A stretch of DNA of 64,000 bases from VRUE01 sp963716245 (GTDB taxonomy: Bacteria; Actinomycetota; Thermoleophilia; Solirubrobacterales; 70-9). Both the position numbers and the translations under genes were made by a program. The number at the start of each line of letters is the position of its first letter. Position 1 is the stretch's first letter. Shown one piece after another: positions 1-8,526 of the stretch. The stretch is taken from assembly GCA_963716245.1 (NCBI GenBank), contig OY970300.1, positions 1,054,001-1,118,000 on the forward strand. Direction: 5' to 3'. A model generated the notes under the pieces. The model saw nothing but the letters and a program-made list of their open reading frames with translations. It was not told the DNA's origin and did not search any database.

Positions 1-35
1 CCGAAGTTACCCCGATTCGTTGAAGGAGGAATTCG

Positions 36-437
36 ATGGAGGCTGCAACAGCAGCACCACAATCGACGATTGCCCTAACCGAGGCACCGCAGCACCTGAG
101 GGCCCTTGAGAGGGCCAACAAAGTGCGGCTTGCGCGGGCTGAGCTGAAGCGCGCGATCGCGCGAGGCGACACGGATGCGGCGGATGTAGTTCGCCGCTGC
201 CCATGGGAAGCCACGAGCATGACGATCTCCGAGCTGCTGGCCAGCCAGCGGCGCTGGGGGCGTACCCGCGCTCGCAAGTTCTTGATGCCGCTCTTGATCG
301 GTGAGAACAAGCAGCTCGGGACGCTCACCGAGCGGCAGCGTCGCCTTGTTGTGAGAGAGCTCGTGAAACGCTCGGCAAGCGGTTCGAGAGAGACCTCAGT
401 TCGCGGGCGGGACCAGGGTGAGCCCAGCCACGCTTGA
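36..437 (+). CDS. Actinobacterial integration host factor (mIHF-like)
   Basis: Small nucleoid-associated DNA-binding protein of the actinobacterial mIHF/sIHF family. The family bends DNA, compacts the nucleoid and serves some phage integrases. Seen here: an RANKVRLARAELK stretch at residues 26-38, CPWEA at 55-59, SQRRWGRTRARKFL at 70-83 and TERQR at 98-102, the family's signature helix-two-turn-helix core. The usual protein is about 105 residues. This one (133) adds roughly 20 residues at each end, so it may be an element-borne paralogue rather than the chromosomal copy. A strong ribosome binding site, GAAGGAGGA at 22-30, sits five bases before the ATG. It heads a long co-directional run of mobile-element-like genes. 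The family call is firm; the accessory role is inferred. Confidence 0.9.
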   Translation: MEAATAAPQSTIALTEAPQHLRALERANKVRLARAELKRAIARGDTDAADVVRRCPWEATSMTISELLASQRRWGRTRARKFLMPLLIGENKQLGTLTERQRRLVVRELVKRSASGSRETSVRGRDQGEPSHA

Positions 438-750
438 GCGAAGCGAGCTGGAGATGACGCTGAAGGAGGAGCGTCTCAGCGTCGTTCGCATCGACGGTGC
501 TCGCCACAGCCTGATCTGGGCCTATGACCGCGGTCGCTCCGTCAGCGTCCTTCTCGACCGCCCCGAGCAGGGCGGCGAGAAGCTCGCTCGCCTCATCGGT
601 GCCTTCTGGCCCGATGAGGACTTCGATGTCGTCGAGGCGCTAGCCGCCGACTACGAAGCGCATTACGTCACGTGCCCGCGTGCGGAGCGGATCCGCCCAC
701 GGCCTGTCGAGTCCGCCGACCTGGCGCCGGCGGCGCCCGGTGCGCCGTGA
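418..750 (+). CDS. Hypothetical protein, 110 aa
   Basis: Not recognised. A soluble, acidic, mixed alpha/beta-looking protein with no signal peptide, membrane segment or cysteine pair. The GTG start at 418 overlaps the end of the mIHF-like gene by 20 bases. An ATG at 454 (98 aa) is the main alternative, and neither has a convincing Shine-Dalgarno. The stop codon overlaps the GTG of the next gene (GTGA at 747-750), a sign of translational coupling. Coding status rests on the continuous reading frame, this coupling and position within an ordered run of genes. Confidence 0.6.
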   Translation: MSPATLERSELEMTLKEERLSVVRIDGARHSLIWAYDRGRSVSVLLDRPEQGGEKLARLIGAFWPDEDFDVVEALAADYEAHYVTCPRAERIRPRPVESADLAPAAPGAP

Positions 751-1046
751 AGGTCCTGCGGCCCGTCGGCGCCGAGCTGGCGCGGCGGTTCGGCGCCCAT
801 GTGAGACTCGCCCCGCTCTCCGAGGTCCCCGCGGCGATCGCGCCGCGGCTGGCGGAGCTGCGGCACCTCTGTGCCCCGCAAGACTCGCTGGCCCTCGCCG
901 CTCGCGCCGACGGCGTGATCTTTGGGCTCTTCGATGGTGAGGAGGCGCTGCGACACCTGCGCTTCTCGGCCGAGGGTGAGGTTGCCCGCGGCACCGGGGA
1001 GCCGCCGCTCTACGTCTCCACCGTCGAAGAGCTGCCGCCGTTCTGA
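747..1046 (+). CDS. Hypothetical protein, 99 aa, coupled to upstream gene
   Basis: Not recognised. The frame is open further upstream (to 672), but that part is out-of-frame sequence of the previous gene. The GTG at 747 overlapping the preceding TGA is the natural start. The product begins VKVLRPVGAELARRF and ends VSTVEELPPF, with no cysteine pair, signal peptide or membrane helix. It looks like a small globular protein translated together with its upstream neighbour. A GC-rich gap of 111 bases follows before the helicase gene. Confidence 0.55.
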   Translation: MKVLRPVGAELARRFGAHVRLAPLSEVPAAIAPRLAELRHLCAPQDSLALAARADGVIFGLFDGEEALRHLRFSAEGEVARGTGEPPLYVSTVEELPPF

Positions 1047-1157
1047 GCGGCGCACCCGGGCGCGCCCCTGCGCCCCCCGGCGACCCGCGCCGGCATCCAT
1101 CCATCGGCCTCGGGCGCCTCGGCGCTCGCACGGGCCCGAACAAGAAGGAGGAGCACC

Positions 1158-3773
1158 TTGAGCGAGACGGCAACCGCTCCGGCGCCCAGTCTGCCGGGCA
1201 TGCCTGCGCCGCCGCCGACCCCGGCGCGCGGCAGGGCGGTCGGCGAGCGTCGCCGCGAGCAGCGGGCCCGAGAAGCCGCCGCGGCGCAGCGCGAGCTGGC
1301 CGCGCGCTTCGGCAGCGCCCGCCCCCGACATGAGGCGCCGCTCGGCTTCCGCTTCACCCTGCAGGGAGTCGAGCGCTCCGCCCTCGGACCCAATCAGCTG
1401 CTGCGGCGCTCGGTCTTGGTCCGTCCCTACGTCCGCGAGGTATTCGCACTCGGGATTATGGCCCGCGAGGGCAGCTGGCGCAGCGAGCGCAGCTTCCAGG
1501 TCCCCGGTGCCGACGTCCGCGCCGTACAGGCGGTGCTCGACCTGATCCCGGCCGAGATCCCCTATACCAAGGGAGCCTGGGAGGCGCAGAACCGCCGCGC
1601 CACCACGCGCCAGGAGAAGCTCGCCACGGAGCTCGGCAGGCTCGGCTTCGCGAAGCCGCGGGTCGAGGTCCGAGAGCACGGCGAGGAGGAGGGCCCGCTG
1701 GCGCAGATGGCGGTTGTGCTGCGCGCCAACGACGCCGGCGGCCTCTTCGGGCGGATCCTCACCCGCCCGGTCGGCTGGCTCTCGGATGAGTGCCCGGTCA
1801 ACGCCTGGCCGCTCGAGACGCCGCGCCCGCCCGAAGCGATGCTGGTCCACGAGGCCCTCGAGCTCGCCCATCAGATGCGCGAGGCCGAGATCGAGGTCGA
1901 CGACCCCGAGGCGATTCTCGAGCCGCTTGAGGCGCTCGCCCGCGAGCATCTGGTCGCCCGCCGGGTCCCGGGCCTGCCCGGGCTCGCCGAAGTCGTGCAC
2001 GGGCAAGCGAGCGATTGGCCGCTGGCGATCGCGCGGGAGGTGAGCGCCGAGGAGGCAAAGCGCGAGGTCACCGTCGCCAGGGAAGGGGGCGCCAAGGTCG
2101 TCCTGGATCCCGAAGTCGCCGACGTCTTGGCGATGGCGGCGGCGCGGCCCGCGCTCGACGGCGACCTGCTGCCACCGCAGCGCGGCGCGGTCGCCCGCCA
2201 CCGGGCGACGGAGGTCGGGATCCTCAACTTCTCCAAAGTAGGAACCGGCAAGACGGCGATGACGCTGATCGCCGCCCGCGGCAAGGCAGCCGAGCTCGAG
2301 GCCTACCGGATGTGCGTGGCGCTGCCCCGCTACATGCGGACCGAATGGGTCGACGAGCAGATCCCGAAGTTCTGGCCGGGGGTCGCCGTGCATGTCGCCG
2401 AGGACCGGCGGATTGCCGCCGGGCTGATCGGGTTCGATCGCGAACTCGGCGTCGAGCCGGGGATCCTGATCGCGACCTTCGAGCAGGTCCGCACCGCGGT
2501 CGAGGACCTGCGCGTCCTCACCTACGACGACCTGGTCGTCGAGGAGGCCGACGAAGCGCTCGCCAACCCCGGCACCCAGCTCGCTAGGGCGCTCTGGCGC
2601 CTGCGCGAACGGGCCAAGGTCGCGGTGCTGATGACCGGGACGCCGCGGGGCAAGTCAAACGACGAATACGACGCCCTGGAGGCCTTCGCCCGCAACGACC
2701 GGGAGGCGCTTCGGGTCAAGCCGCTTTCGAGCCGCTACGTGACCTTCGACGAGGTCTCCCAGCGGCGCCTGCGCCGGGCGATGGGCCCGACGATGGTCCG
2801 ACTCACGCGCGAGGACATGAAGGACTACATGCCCGAGCTCGACGAGCCCGAGTTCAAGATCATCGACCCGACCCTCGCCGAGCTGGCGCTGCTCGACGCC
2901 GCCGAGGAGCGGATCGCCTCGCTCTTCGGGACGCTACGCGAGCAGGTCGAGCGGGCGGCCGCGCTGGCCCCCGATGACTCAGAGTTGGCGGTGCTGCGAA
3001 AGCGCATGGCCTCCACCCGGGGCCTGCTGCTCTCGGCGACCGAGGTGGCGCTGCTCGCCGCCTCCGACGCGGAGGCCCTGCGCGCCTCCAAGGCGGTCGC
3101 CGCCGCGCTCCTTGAGTCCGAGGGGTTGATCGACGCGGTGGTGAAGACGGGCCCCAGCAAGCGGGCCTGGATCGCCGGCACCGCGGCCGCCGCCGCAGCC
3201 GACGGCGAGAAGACGTTGCTCTTCGCCGAGTCGGTCGAGCTCTTGCGGCTGCTCTCGCGCGAGCTGGCAGAGACCCACGGGGTCGAGGCGCCACTCTTTA
3301 TCGGCGGCATCGGGGAGCGCGAGGCGGCTCGCCTCAAGCGCTCCTTCCGGCTCGGCGAGTTCCCAGTGATGCTGATGAGCCCGATCGGCAAGCGGGGCCA
3401 CAACCTGCCGGCCTCTCTGGTCGGCCACTACGACCTGCCCTGGACGCCGCGGCCCTTCGAGCAGCGGATCGGGCGGGCGACGCGGACCGGCTCGGAGTTC
3501 GACACCGTCGGGGTCCTGCTCGCTCTCCTGAACTACCCCTGCGAGCTGCACCGCGCGGGCATCCTGATCCCCCGCGCCGCCGAGGTCGACGGCGTCCTCA
3601 ACCGCGGCGAAGACGCAAGTGCGGCACCCGGCGAGGGCGGCTCGGAGGAGTTCGCGCGCCAGTTCGCCGGCCTCGCCACCGAGCTCGCCGACCGCGAAGG
3701 GGCCTCGACCAAGATGAAGGTCGCCGCGCAGATATTCGCCGCCCGCCGCGCGGCCGTCCCCCTCGCCGCCTAG
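1158..3773 (+). CDS. SNF2/DEAD-like superfamily 2 helicase
   Basis: Large ATP-dependent helicase or translocase of superfamily 2. Walker A reads VGTGKTAM (GTGKT at residues 362-366). Motif II reads VVEEADEAL (462-466), with Glu where DEAD/DEAH proteins have the first Asp. Motif III is TGTP near 493 and motif VI is QRIGRATRTG near 768-777, so both RecA-like lobes are present. The first 330 residues have no motif I recognise and probably hold substrate-specific domains. Start chosen at TTG 1158 behind AAGGAGGAG at 1145-1153. The ATPase and VWA genes follow. Such helicases are common on phages and conjugative elements. The exact role (DNA translocation, defence or replication) cannot be read from the sequence. 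Confidence 0.8.
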   Translation: MSETATAPAPSLPGMPAPPPTPARGRAVGERRREQRAREAAAAQRELAARFGSARPRHEAPLGFRFTLQGVERSALGPNQLLRRSVLVRPYVREVFALGIMAREGSWRSERSFQVPGADVRAVQAVLDLIPAEIPYTKGAWEAQNRRATTRQEKLATELGRLGFAKPRVEVREHGEEEGPLAQMAVVLRANDAGGLFGRILTRPVGWLSDECPVNAWPLETPRPPEAMLVHEALELAHQMREAEIEVDDPEAILEPLEALAREHLVARRVPGLPGLAEVVHGQASDWPLAIAREVSAEEAKREVTVAREGGAKVVLDPEVADVLAMAAARPALDGDLLPPQRGAVARHRATEVGILNFSKVGTGKTAMTLIAARGKAAELEAYRMCVALPRYMRTEWVDEQIPKFWPGVAVHVAEDRRIAAGLIGFDRELGVEPGILIATFEQVRTAVEDLRVLTYDDLVVEEADEALANPGTQLARALWRLRERAKVAVLMTGTPRGKSNDEYDALEAFARNDREALRVKPLSSRYVTFDEVSQRRLRRAMGPTMVRLTREDMKDYMPELDEPEFKIIDPTLAELALLDAAEERIASLFGTLREQVERAAALAPDDSELAVLRKRMASTRGLLLSATEVALLAASDAEALRASKAVAAALLESEGLIDAVVKTGPSKRAWIAGTAAAAAADGEKTLLFAESVELLRLLSRELAETHGVEAPLFIGGIGEREAARLKRSFRLGEFPVMLMSPIGKRGHNLPASLVGHYDLPWTPRPFEQRIGRATRTGSEFDTVGVLLALLNYPCELHRAGILIPRAAEVDGVLNRGEDASAAPGEGGSEEFARQFAGLATELADREGASTKMKVAAQIFAARRAAVPLAA

Positions 3774-3789
3774 CGCGGCCCCACCTACG

Positions 3790-3815
3790 GCGCCCGGCCC
3801 CAGGAGCCCGGGCGC
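3790..3815. other. Intergenic hairpin, 8-bp perfect stem
   Basis: GCGCCCGG at 3790-3797 pairs with CCGGGCGC at 3808-3815 around a 10-base loop, in the gap between the helicase and ATPase genes. No T-run follows, so it is not a classic intrinsic terminator. It is one of several GC hairpins in the gaps of this block. Confidence 0.4.
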
Positions 3816-3877
3816 AGACCGAACGCGAGCGCCCGCTAATGGCGCCCGCCACCACAGCTCTCAGAGAGGAGCACGAT

Positions 3878-4837
3878 TTGGCTACTGCAACCGCAACCCC
3901 GCCCGCCGGCGGGGTCGACCGCCTGCGCGAAATGGCCGCCGAGGCGGCCGGCGTCGACATCGACGCCACGACCCTGGAGGGCTCCGAGCAGGAGTCCTCT
4001 GGACGTCGCACCGTGACGCTCGCCGACGGTCGCGCCTATCTGGTGCGCCGCATCGCCGGCATGGACGACGTGGAGTTCATCCGCACCGCGATCGAGGCGG
4101 GCTTCAACGTCTGCCTCTACGGCCCCCCGGGGACCGGCAAGACGACGCTCGTCGAGGCCGCCCTCGGTGAGGGCCGGGTGATCACCCAGGAGTTCTCCGA
4201 GGGGACCCAGGTCGAGGACATCACCGGCAGCTTCTTCCCGGCCCCCGAGAAGGGGTGGGAGTGGGGCGACGGCTCGCTGACCCGCGCCCTTCGCGACGGC
4301 AAGCTCTGGTTCGGCGACGACATCACCCAGGGCGACCCCAGGGTTCAGAGCCGCGTCTTCCCCGCGCTTGACTCGCGCCGCCAGCTGACCCTGAACGAGT
4401 GCGGCGGCGAGGTTGTCGGAGCGCAGGAGGGCTTCGGCGCGATCATCGCCTACAACCCCAACCTCCCCGGCACGACGTTCTCCGAAGCGCTCGCCTCGCG
4501 CTGCGCGATCCACGTCTACGTCGGCTTCGACGCGGCCACCGCGCGGCGCCTCGGCGTGCCGGTCGACGCAGTCTCTGCGGCCGACAAGCTGAACCGCGAG
4601 TTCGAGGCCTCCGACCCGCTCGCCGGCGTCGCCCCGGTCGAGGCGGGCCCCGCGACCTGGGCCCCGCAGCTGCGCGAGCTGTTGGCCTTCAAGGCGGTCG
4701 CGGATGTCTTCGACCCGCTGACCGCAGCCCGCAACCTGCTCGGGCTCTGTCCCGAGGAGTCGCGCGGGGCGATGAGCGAGGCGCTTCAGGCCCATGTCAC
4801 CGGCGGCGTCGAGCTCGACCCCCTGCGGGTCGAATAG
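3878..4837 (+). CDS. MoxR/CobS-like AAA+ ATPase
   Basis: AAA+ ATPase of the MoxR/CobS/CbbQ kind, which remodels partner proteins, usually with a VWA-domain protein encoded next door. Walker A is GPPGTGKTT (residues 82-90) and Walker B is LWFGDDI (143-149). The frame is open from ATG 3839, but TTG 3878 directly follows AGAGAGGAG (3864-3872) and matches the start style of neighbouring genes, giving 319 residues. The stop is two bases from the ATG of the VWA gene, so the two are surely co-translated. The pair resembles CobS-CobT of cobaltochelatase, but no cobN or cobalamin gene is nearby, so a general chaperone or element-maintenance role is more likely. Confidence 0.85.
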   Translation: MATATATPPAGGVDRLREMAAEAAGVDIDATTLEGSEQESSGRRTVTLADGRAYLVRRIAGMDDVEFIRTAIEAGFNVCLYGPPGTGKTTLVEAALGEGRVITQEFSEGTQVEDITGSFFPAPEKGWEWGDGSLTRALRDGKLWFGDDITQGDPRVQSRVFPALDSRRQLTLNECGGEVVGAQEGFGAIIAYNPNLPGTTFSEALASRCAIHVYVGFDAATARRLGVPVDAVSAADKLNREFEASDPLAGVAPVEAGPATWAPQLRELLAFKAVADVFDPLTAARNLLGLCPEESRGAMSEALQAHVTGGVELDPLRVE

Positions 4838-4839
4838 CG

Positions 4840-6588
4840 ATGGGTTGGAAGGAGGCGTTTCAGCGGCTGCCCGCCGAACGCGTCCAGCCCTCGGCCCTGC
4901 CCGGCGGCTGGGGCAGGGCCAGCGCCGCGCTGACCAAGGCGGCACTCTCGATCGTCGGCGGCGTCCTCGTCAAGTGCTTCCCGAAGGCCTCGGCGCCGGT
5001 CGCCGGGATGGTCAATCGGGTCACCAACGTGATCCTGATCGACGGCGAGCTGCTCGGCTGCACGCCCGAGGAGATCCCCGCCGAACCCCTCGGCGATGAG
5101 CTGAAGGCGCTGGTCGTCGTCATCGGCGTCCTCGATCACGAGTGCGGGCACGTCAAACACACCCCGACGCCGCGGGCGATGCAGGAGATCCCCGAAGAGC
5201 TGCTCGAACGCGCCAAGTGGCTTGAGGAGGGCCGCATGGAGGCCCGGCTGATCGAAGGGGTCCCGCATGTAGCGCGCTACCTGCGCGCGGCGATCACGAA
5301 GATCCTCCTCGAGCACCGCCCCGAAGACCCCTTGGCGCCGATGAGCCGCGCCCGGGCGGTTAAGGGCGCGGTCTTGATCTGCGGGCGGGTGCCAGCCGGC
5401 ACCCTGCGCGCAGCCGACGTCACCGAAAGCGAAGCGCGCTTCGCCGCGGTTCTCGGCGAAGAAGACCTTGAGACGGTCAAGGAGATTGTCGCCGAGGTCT
5501 GCGCTCCGCCCGATGCAGAAGCGATCGCGGCGCTTACCGAGGGCGCCCGGCGCCTGGCGGAGCTCGCCCCGACCGAGGAGGAGGAAGCCGGCGGAGGCGA
5601 AGGGGGCGAGGGCTCCGCAGGCGGCGAGGGCGGGCCCGATGGCGAAGCGCCGAGCTGGGAGGCGGCCAGCGGCCCGCTTGCCGCAGCGGAGCGCAGCGCC
5701 CGCGCCGAGGCGGTCGAGCTCGACCCCCGCGAAGGCGGTGTGGACCCCGAGCTGCGCGAGATCGCCCGCGAGATCGCCGAGGGGGGCGCCGCCGCAGCAA
5801 AGCGGCTCGCCCTCTTCGGAGGCGGGCACGGCTTCGGCCTTGGGCCGGGGATCCCCGACACCGGCGGTCGCCCGCCAGTCGCGATCGAGCGCAGCGCCGC
5901 CCGGCGCCTCGCCCACGCTCTGCAGCAGGCGCGCTCCAAGCGGCTGATCCGTGAGGGCCGGGTCAACCCGCCAGGGCGCTTCTCGGGCCGCGGCGCGATG
6001 CGCCAGGCCTCAGAGCTCGAGCGCGGAGCGCCGGTCCGCGGCCTGGCCTTCGCGACCAAGCGGACGGTCGTCGCCGAGCTCTGGGAGCCGGTGGTCGGGA
6101 TCGCGGTCGACGTCTCGGGCTCGATGAGCCGCTTCGAGGGGCCGCTCGCCTCGGTCGCCTGGGTGGTCCACTCGGCGGTCGAGCAGGTGGGCGGTCGCGC
6201 GGCGGTCTCGCTCTTCGGCGACGAGGCGGAGCTGCTCTGCCGCCCCGGCCATCGCCTTGGCAAAGTGCCGGAGATCTCGGCCGTCGGCGGCTCGGAGGAC
6301 GTCGGCGAGGGGATCGAACTGCTGCGCGCGGTGCTGCCACTCTCCGACCGCCGCCGCCCGCGCCTGCTGTTCCTGGTCGGCGACGGCTGCTGGACGTCCG
6401 CGCCCTGGGCGGAGGAGGGCGAGCGCAACATCGCCGAGCTCCGCGCCGGCGGCTGCGGAGTCATCTCGATCGGGATCGGCTCCGAGCCCCGTCCGCACGG
6501 CGAGAGCGTCCTGGTCGCCGTCGGCGAGGCCCTGGAGATCGCCGCGGTGATCGGCAGCGCCGCGGTCAAGGAGCTCGGTGCCCGCTGA
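4840..6588 (+). CDS. CobT-like VWA-domain protein with HExxH motif
   Basis: Partner of the preceding AAA+ ATPase. The C-terminal third is a von Willebrand factor A domain with a MIDAS motif DVSGSMS (residues 424-430). The N-terminal part contains HECGH (100-104), a perfect HExxH zinc-protease-type motif. A Glu/Gly-rich low-complexity linker lies around residues 245-280, as is typical between halves of CobT-like proteins. The frame is open to 4399, but that region is the ATPase gene in another frame. ATG 4840, two bases after the ATPase stop, is the start. VWA-MoxR pairs are known to act together in protein or metal-centre remodelling. Whether HECGH is a working metallopeptidase is not known. 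Confidence 0.8.
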   Translation: MGWKEAFQRLPAERVQPSALPGGWGRASAALTKAALSIVGGVLVKCFPKASAPVAGMVNRVTNVILIDGELLGCTPEEIPAEPLGDELKALVVVIGVLDHECGHVKHTPTPRAMQEIPEELLERAKWLEEGRMEARLIEGVPHVARYLRAAITKILLEHRPEDPLAPMSRARAVKGAVLICGRVPAGTLRAADVTESEARFAAVLGEEDLETVKEIVAEVCAPPDAEAIAALTEGARRLAELAPTEEEEAGGGEGGEGSAGGEGGPDGEAPSWEAASGPLAAAERSARAEAVELDPREGGVDPELREIAREIAEGGAAAAKRLALFGGGHGFGLGPGIPDTGGRPPVAIERSAARRLAHALQQARSKRLIREGRVNPPGRFSGRGAMRQASELERGAPVRGLAFATKRTVVAELWEPVVGIAVDVSGSMSRFEGPLASVAWVVHSAVEQVGGRAAVSLFGDEAELLCRPGHRLGKVPEISAVGGSEDVGEGIELLRAVLPLSDRRRPRLLFLVGDGCWTSAPWAEEGERNIAELRAGGCGVISIGIGSEPRPHGESVLVAVGEALEIAAVIGSAAVKELGAR

Positions 6589-6639
6589 GCGAGCAAGGCG
6601 GCGCCCCGCGCCGCAGACACGAGAAGAGAGGAGGTGGCG

Positions 6640-8424
6640 ATGAGCACCGCCACCGTTGTCAAGGAGCCCCCGGTCCACATCGAGGGCCAGGAGCAGATAG
6701 AGACCGGTATGGGGGAACTGGAGCGCCCGCTCCGCTACCTTCCGGTCGACCAGATCAGGCCGGGTGATAACCCGCGCCGCAAGTTCACCGAGTCGGCCCT
6801 CGAGCAGCTTTCGACCTCGACCGGGCGGATGGGGACCTTGCAGAACGTCCTCGTCCAGGAAGTTGGCGAGGAAGACTTCGTGTTGGTCGTCGGCGAGCGG
6901 CGCTGGCGGGCGGCTCGCCGCGCGGGTCGCGCGCGGGTGCCGGCGATGGTGCTCGGCGCCGACGAGGAGATCGACGAGCCGACGCGGCTGATGATGGCCT
7001 ACGCCGAGAACGCGGTGCGCGAGAACCTGACGCCGCTCGAGGAGGCGATGCTTCTGGCGGGCCTAATCTCTCGCCTCGGCTACAGCCTCGAGGGCGCGGC
7101 CGAGCAGATCGGGATGACGCGGGAACTCGCCGAGGCGCGGATGGCCCTCCTCGAGCTGCCCGAGCGGGTCCGCGAGCATCTCGCCAACGGCAAGCTGAAC
7201 TTGCGAAATGCCGCCACCCTGGCGCCGATCGCCGCCAAGGCTCCCGGCGTCGCCGCGGCCCTGGCCGAGCGGGTCGCGAGCGGCGCCCAGAGTCAGGGCG
7301 CCCTCGACAGCGATCCCGCCGCAGCCCTGCGCCGCCTCGCCGATGAGGAGCGGGCACCCGAGAGGGCCTTCCTGATCCCCTTCGGGCCCCACGACACCGT
7401 CAACCTCGACGAGGTCACTGCGCGGATCGGCGCGGCGGCCGCCGAGGGCCTCGTCGCCGAGGCCCAGGTGCCCGACGTCGAGGAGGCGCTGAAGGCGATC
7501 GACGAATCGCTGGCTTCGGTCCCCGCCGAACTGCGGACCGCCCACATCAGCGAGGCCGACACCGACCGGGCCCGCGCCTTCGAGGCCCTGATCGAGTACC
7601 GCGAGGGCGCCTACCGGCGCTCCGGCGTCCTGATCGACGCCGCCTTCGCTGCCGACTGGGCGCGCGGCGCCGCCGCCGAGCTGGCCGAGAGCGGCGGTGA
7701 GGTCGAGCGCGGAGAGCCGGTCGAGATGCCGGCCGAACGCGAGGATCCCAAAGTCGCTCGGGAACGCCGCAAGGAGGAAGCCTTGAGCGGCAAGTCCGCG
7801 AACGGCCACCTGGACCGCGAGCTGACCAATCGCTTCGACTACCAGAGCGAGGTCAGCCTCGACCAGGCGCGGGTGATCGCGGTGCTCTTCCTCGAGTTCC
7901 TCGGCCGCGAGATCGCCGGCGGGCACCGGGTGGTGCGCGAGGCCTGGCTCAAACGCGACTTCCGGCCGGGCCGCGGCGGCTCGCGGATGGTCGAGGAATA
8001 CCCCTCGGTCGACGAGATCACCGGCCTGTTGGAGGCCGAGTGGCGCAAGGCGACCACCGGCCCCGCCCTGATCGGCCGGATCTTCGCCGCATGCGTCTCG
8101 GCGATCTTCGCCGACCAGAGCGTGCTCGGCGCCGCTGCGCGGCCGAACCTCGAGCTCCCCTACACCCTCGGTCGCGAGGAGCAGCTGCAGGGCCTGGTGC
8201 CGGCGGCGCTGTGGCGGGAGGCCGAGGCCTGCCTCGGCGAGGAACGCGCCGCCGAGCTGGCGCCGCTGTTCACGGCGCCCGAGGCGAGCGCCGAGCCGGC
8301 CCGCGACCGGCTTGCCCGCAGCGAGGACCTCTCCGGCGAAGCGCTCGAGCTGATGCCCGAGGAGGACGCCGAGGAGGAGCCGGCCCGCGAGGAGGCGGTG
8401 CCGGCGGTGGCGAGCGCGGCCTAG
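6640..8424 (+). CDS. ParB/Spo0J-family protein, extended
   Basis: ParB-like protein of 594 residues, about twice the length of a chromosomal ParB. The N-terminal CTPase/ParB domain carries QIRPGDNPRRKF, then GERRWRAARRAG (box II, residues 85-96), then AENAVRENLTPLEEA near 122-136. A helix-turn-helix segment follows (GYSLEGAAEQIGMTRELAE). The second half (about 250-594) is unlike standard ParB and acid-rich at its end. ATG 6640 is preferred because AGGAGG at 6629-6634 lies five bases upstream; GTG 6634 is inside that site. No ParA gene is visible, and no parS-like palindrome was found. It could serve partition, plasmid replication control or a ParB-nuclease-like role. Confidence 0.8.
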   Translation: MSTATVVKEPPVHIEGQEQIETGMGELERPLRYLPVDQIRPGDNPRRKFTESALEQLSTSTGRMGTLQNVLVQEVGEEDFVLVVGERRWRAARRAGRARVPAMVLGADEEIDEPTRLMMAYAENAVRENLTPLEEAMLLAGLISRLGYSLEGAAEQIGMTRELAEARMALLELPERVREHLANGKLNLRNAATLAPIAAKAPGVAAALAERVASGAQSQGALDSDPAAALRRLADEERAPERAFLIPFGPHDTVNLDEVTARIGAAAAEGLVAEAQVPDVEEALKAIDESLASVPAELRTAHISEADTDRARAFEALIEYREGAYRRSGVLIDAAFAADWARGAAAELAESGGEVERGEPVEMPAEREDPKVARERRKEEALSGKSANGHLDRELTNRFDYQSEVSLDQARVIAVLFLEFLGREIAGGHRVVREAWLKRDFRPGRGGSRMVEEYPSVDEITGLLEAEWRKATTGPALIGRIFAACVSAIFADQSVLGAAARPNLELPYTLGREEQLQGLVPAALWREAEACLGEERAAELAPLFTAPEASAEPARDRLARSEDLSGEALELMPEEDAEEEPAREEAVPAVASAA

Positions 8425-8454
8425 CGCCCGTGGGGGAAGAGAAAGGAGGCTCGA

Positions 8455-8526
8455 TTGCCGAGCACGAGATTCGATCAGCCGTCATCGGGGCGCGCCTGGC
8501 GCGCTCGGGTGGGGCGATATGACTGA
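8455..8526 (+). CDS. Possible 23-aa leader ORF, coupled
   Basis: A 23-codon frame starting at TTG 8455 behind AAAGGAGG at 8442-8449, a perfectly placed Shine-Dalgarno. Its stop overlaps the ATG of the next gene at 8519, which has no good ribosome binding site of its own. The peptide is basic and has no recognisable motif. Its likely job is to deliver ribosomes to the next gene. The short length keeps confidence low. Confidence 0.4.
   Translation: MPSTRFDQPSSGRAWRARVGRYD

Noticed and set aside
663..2393. Minus-strand open frame of 576 codons opposite the helicase gene
   Set aside because: The plus strand encodes a helicase with clear motifs; the antisense frame is low-complexity Arg/Gly/Ala and has no ribosome binding site.
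4399..4839. 147-codon upstream extension of the VWA protein frame
   Set aside because: This stretch is the AAA+ ATPase gene in another frame; the ATG at 4840 sits two bases after the ATPase stop.
3878..6588. Cobaltochelatase CobS/CobT for cobalamin synthesis
   Set aside because: The pair resembles CobS/CobT, but no cobN or other cobalamin gene is nearby and the surroundings are mobile-element-like.
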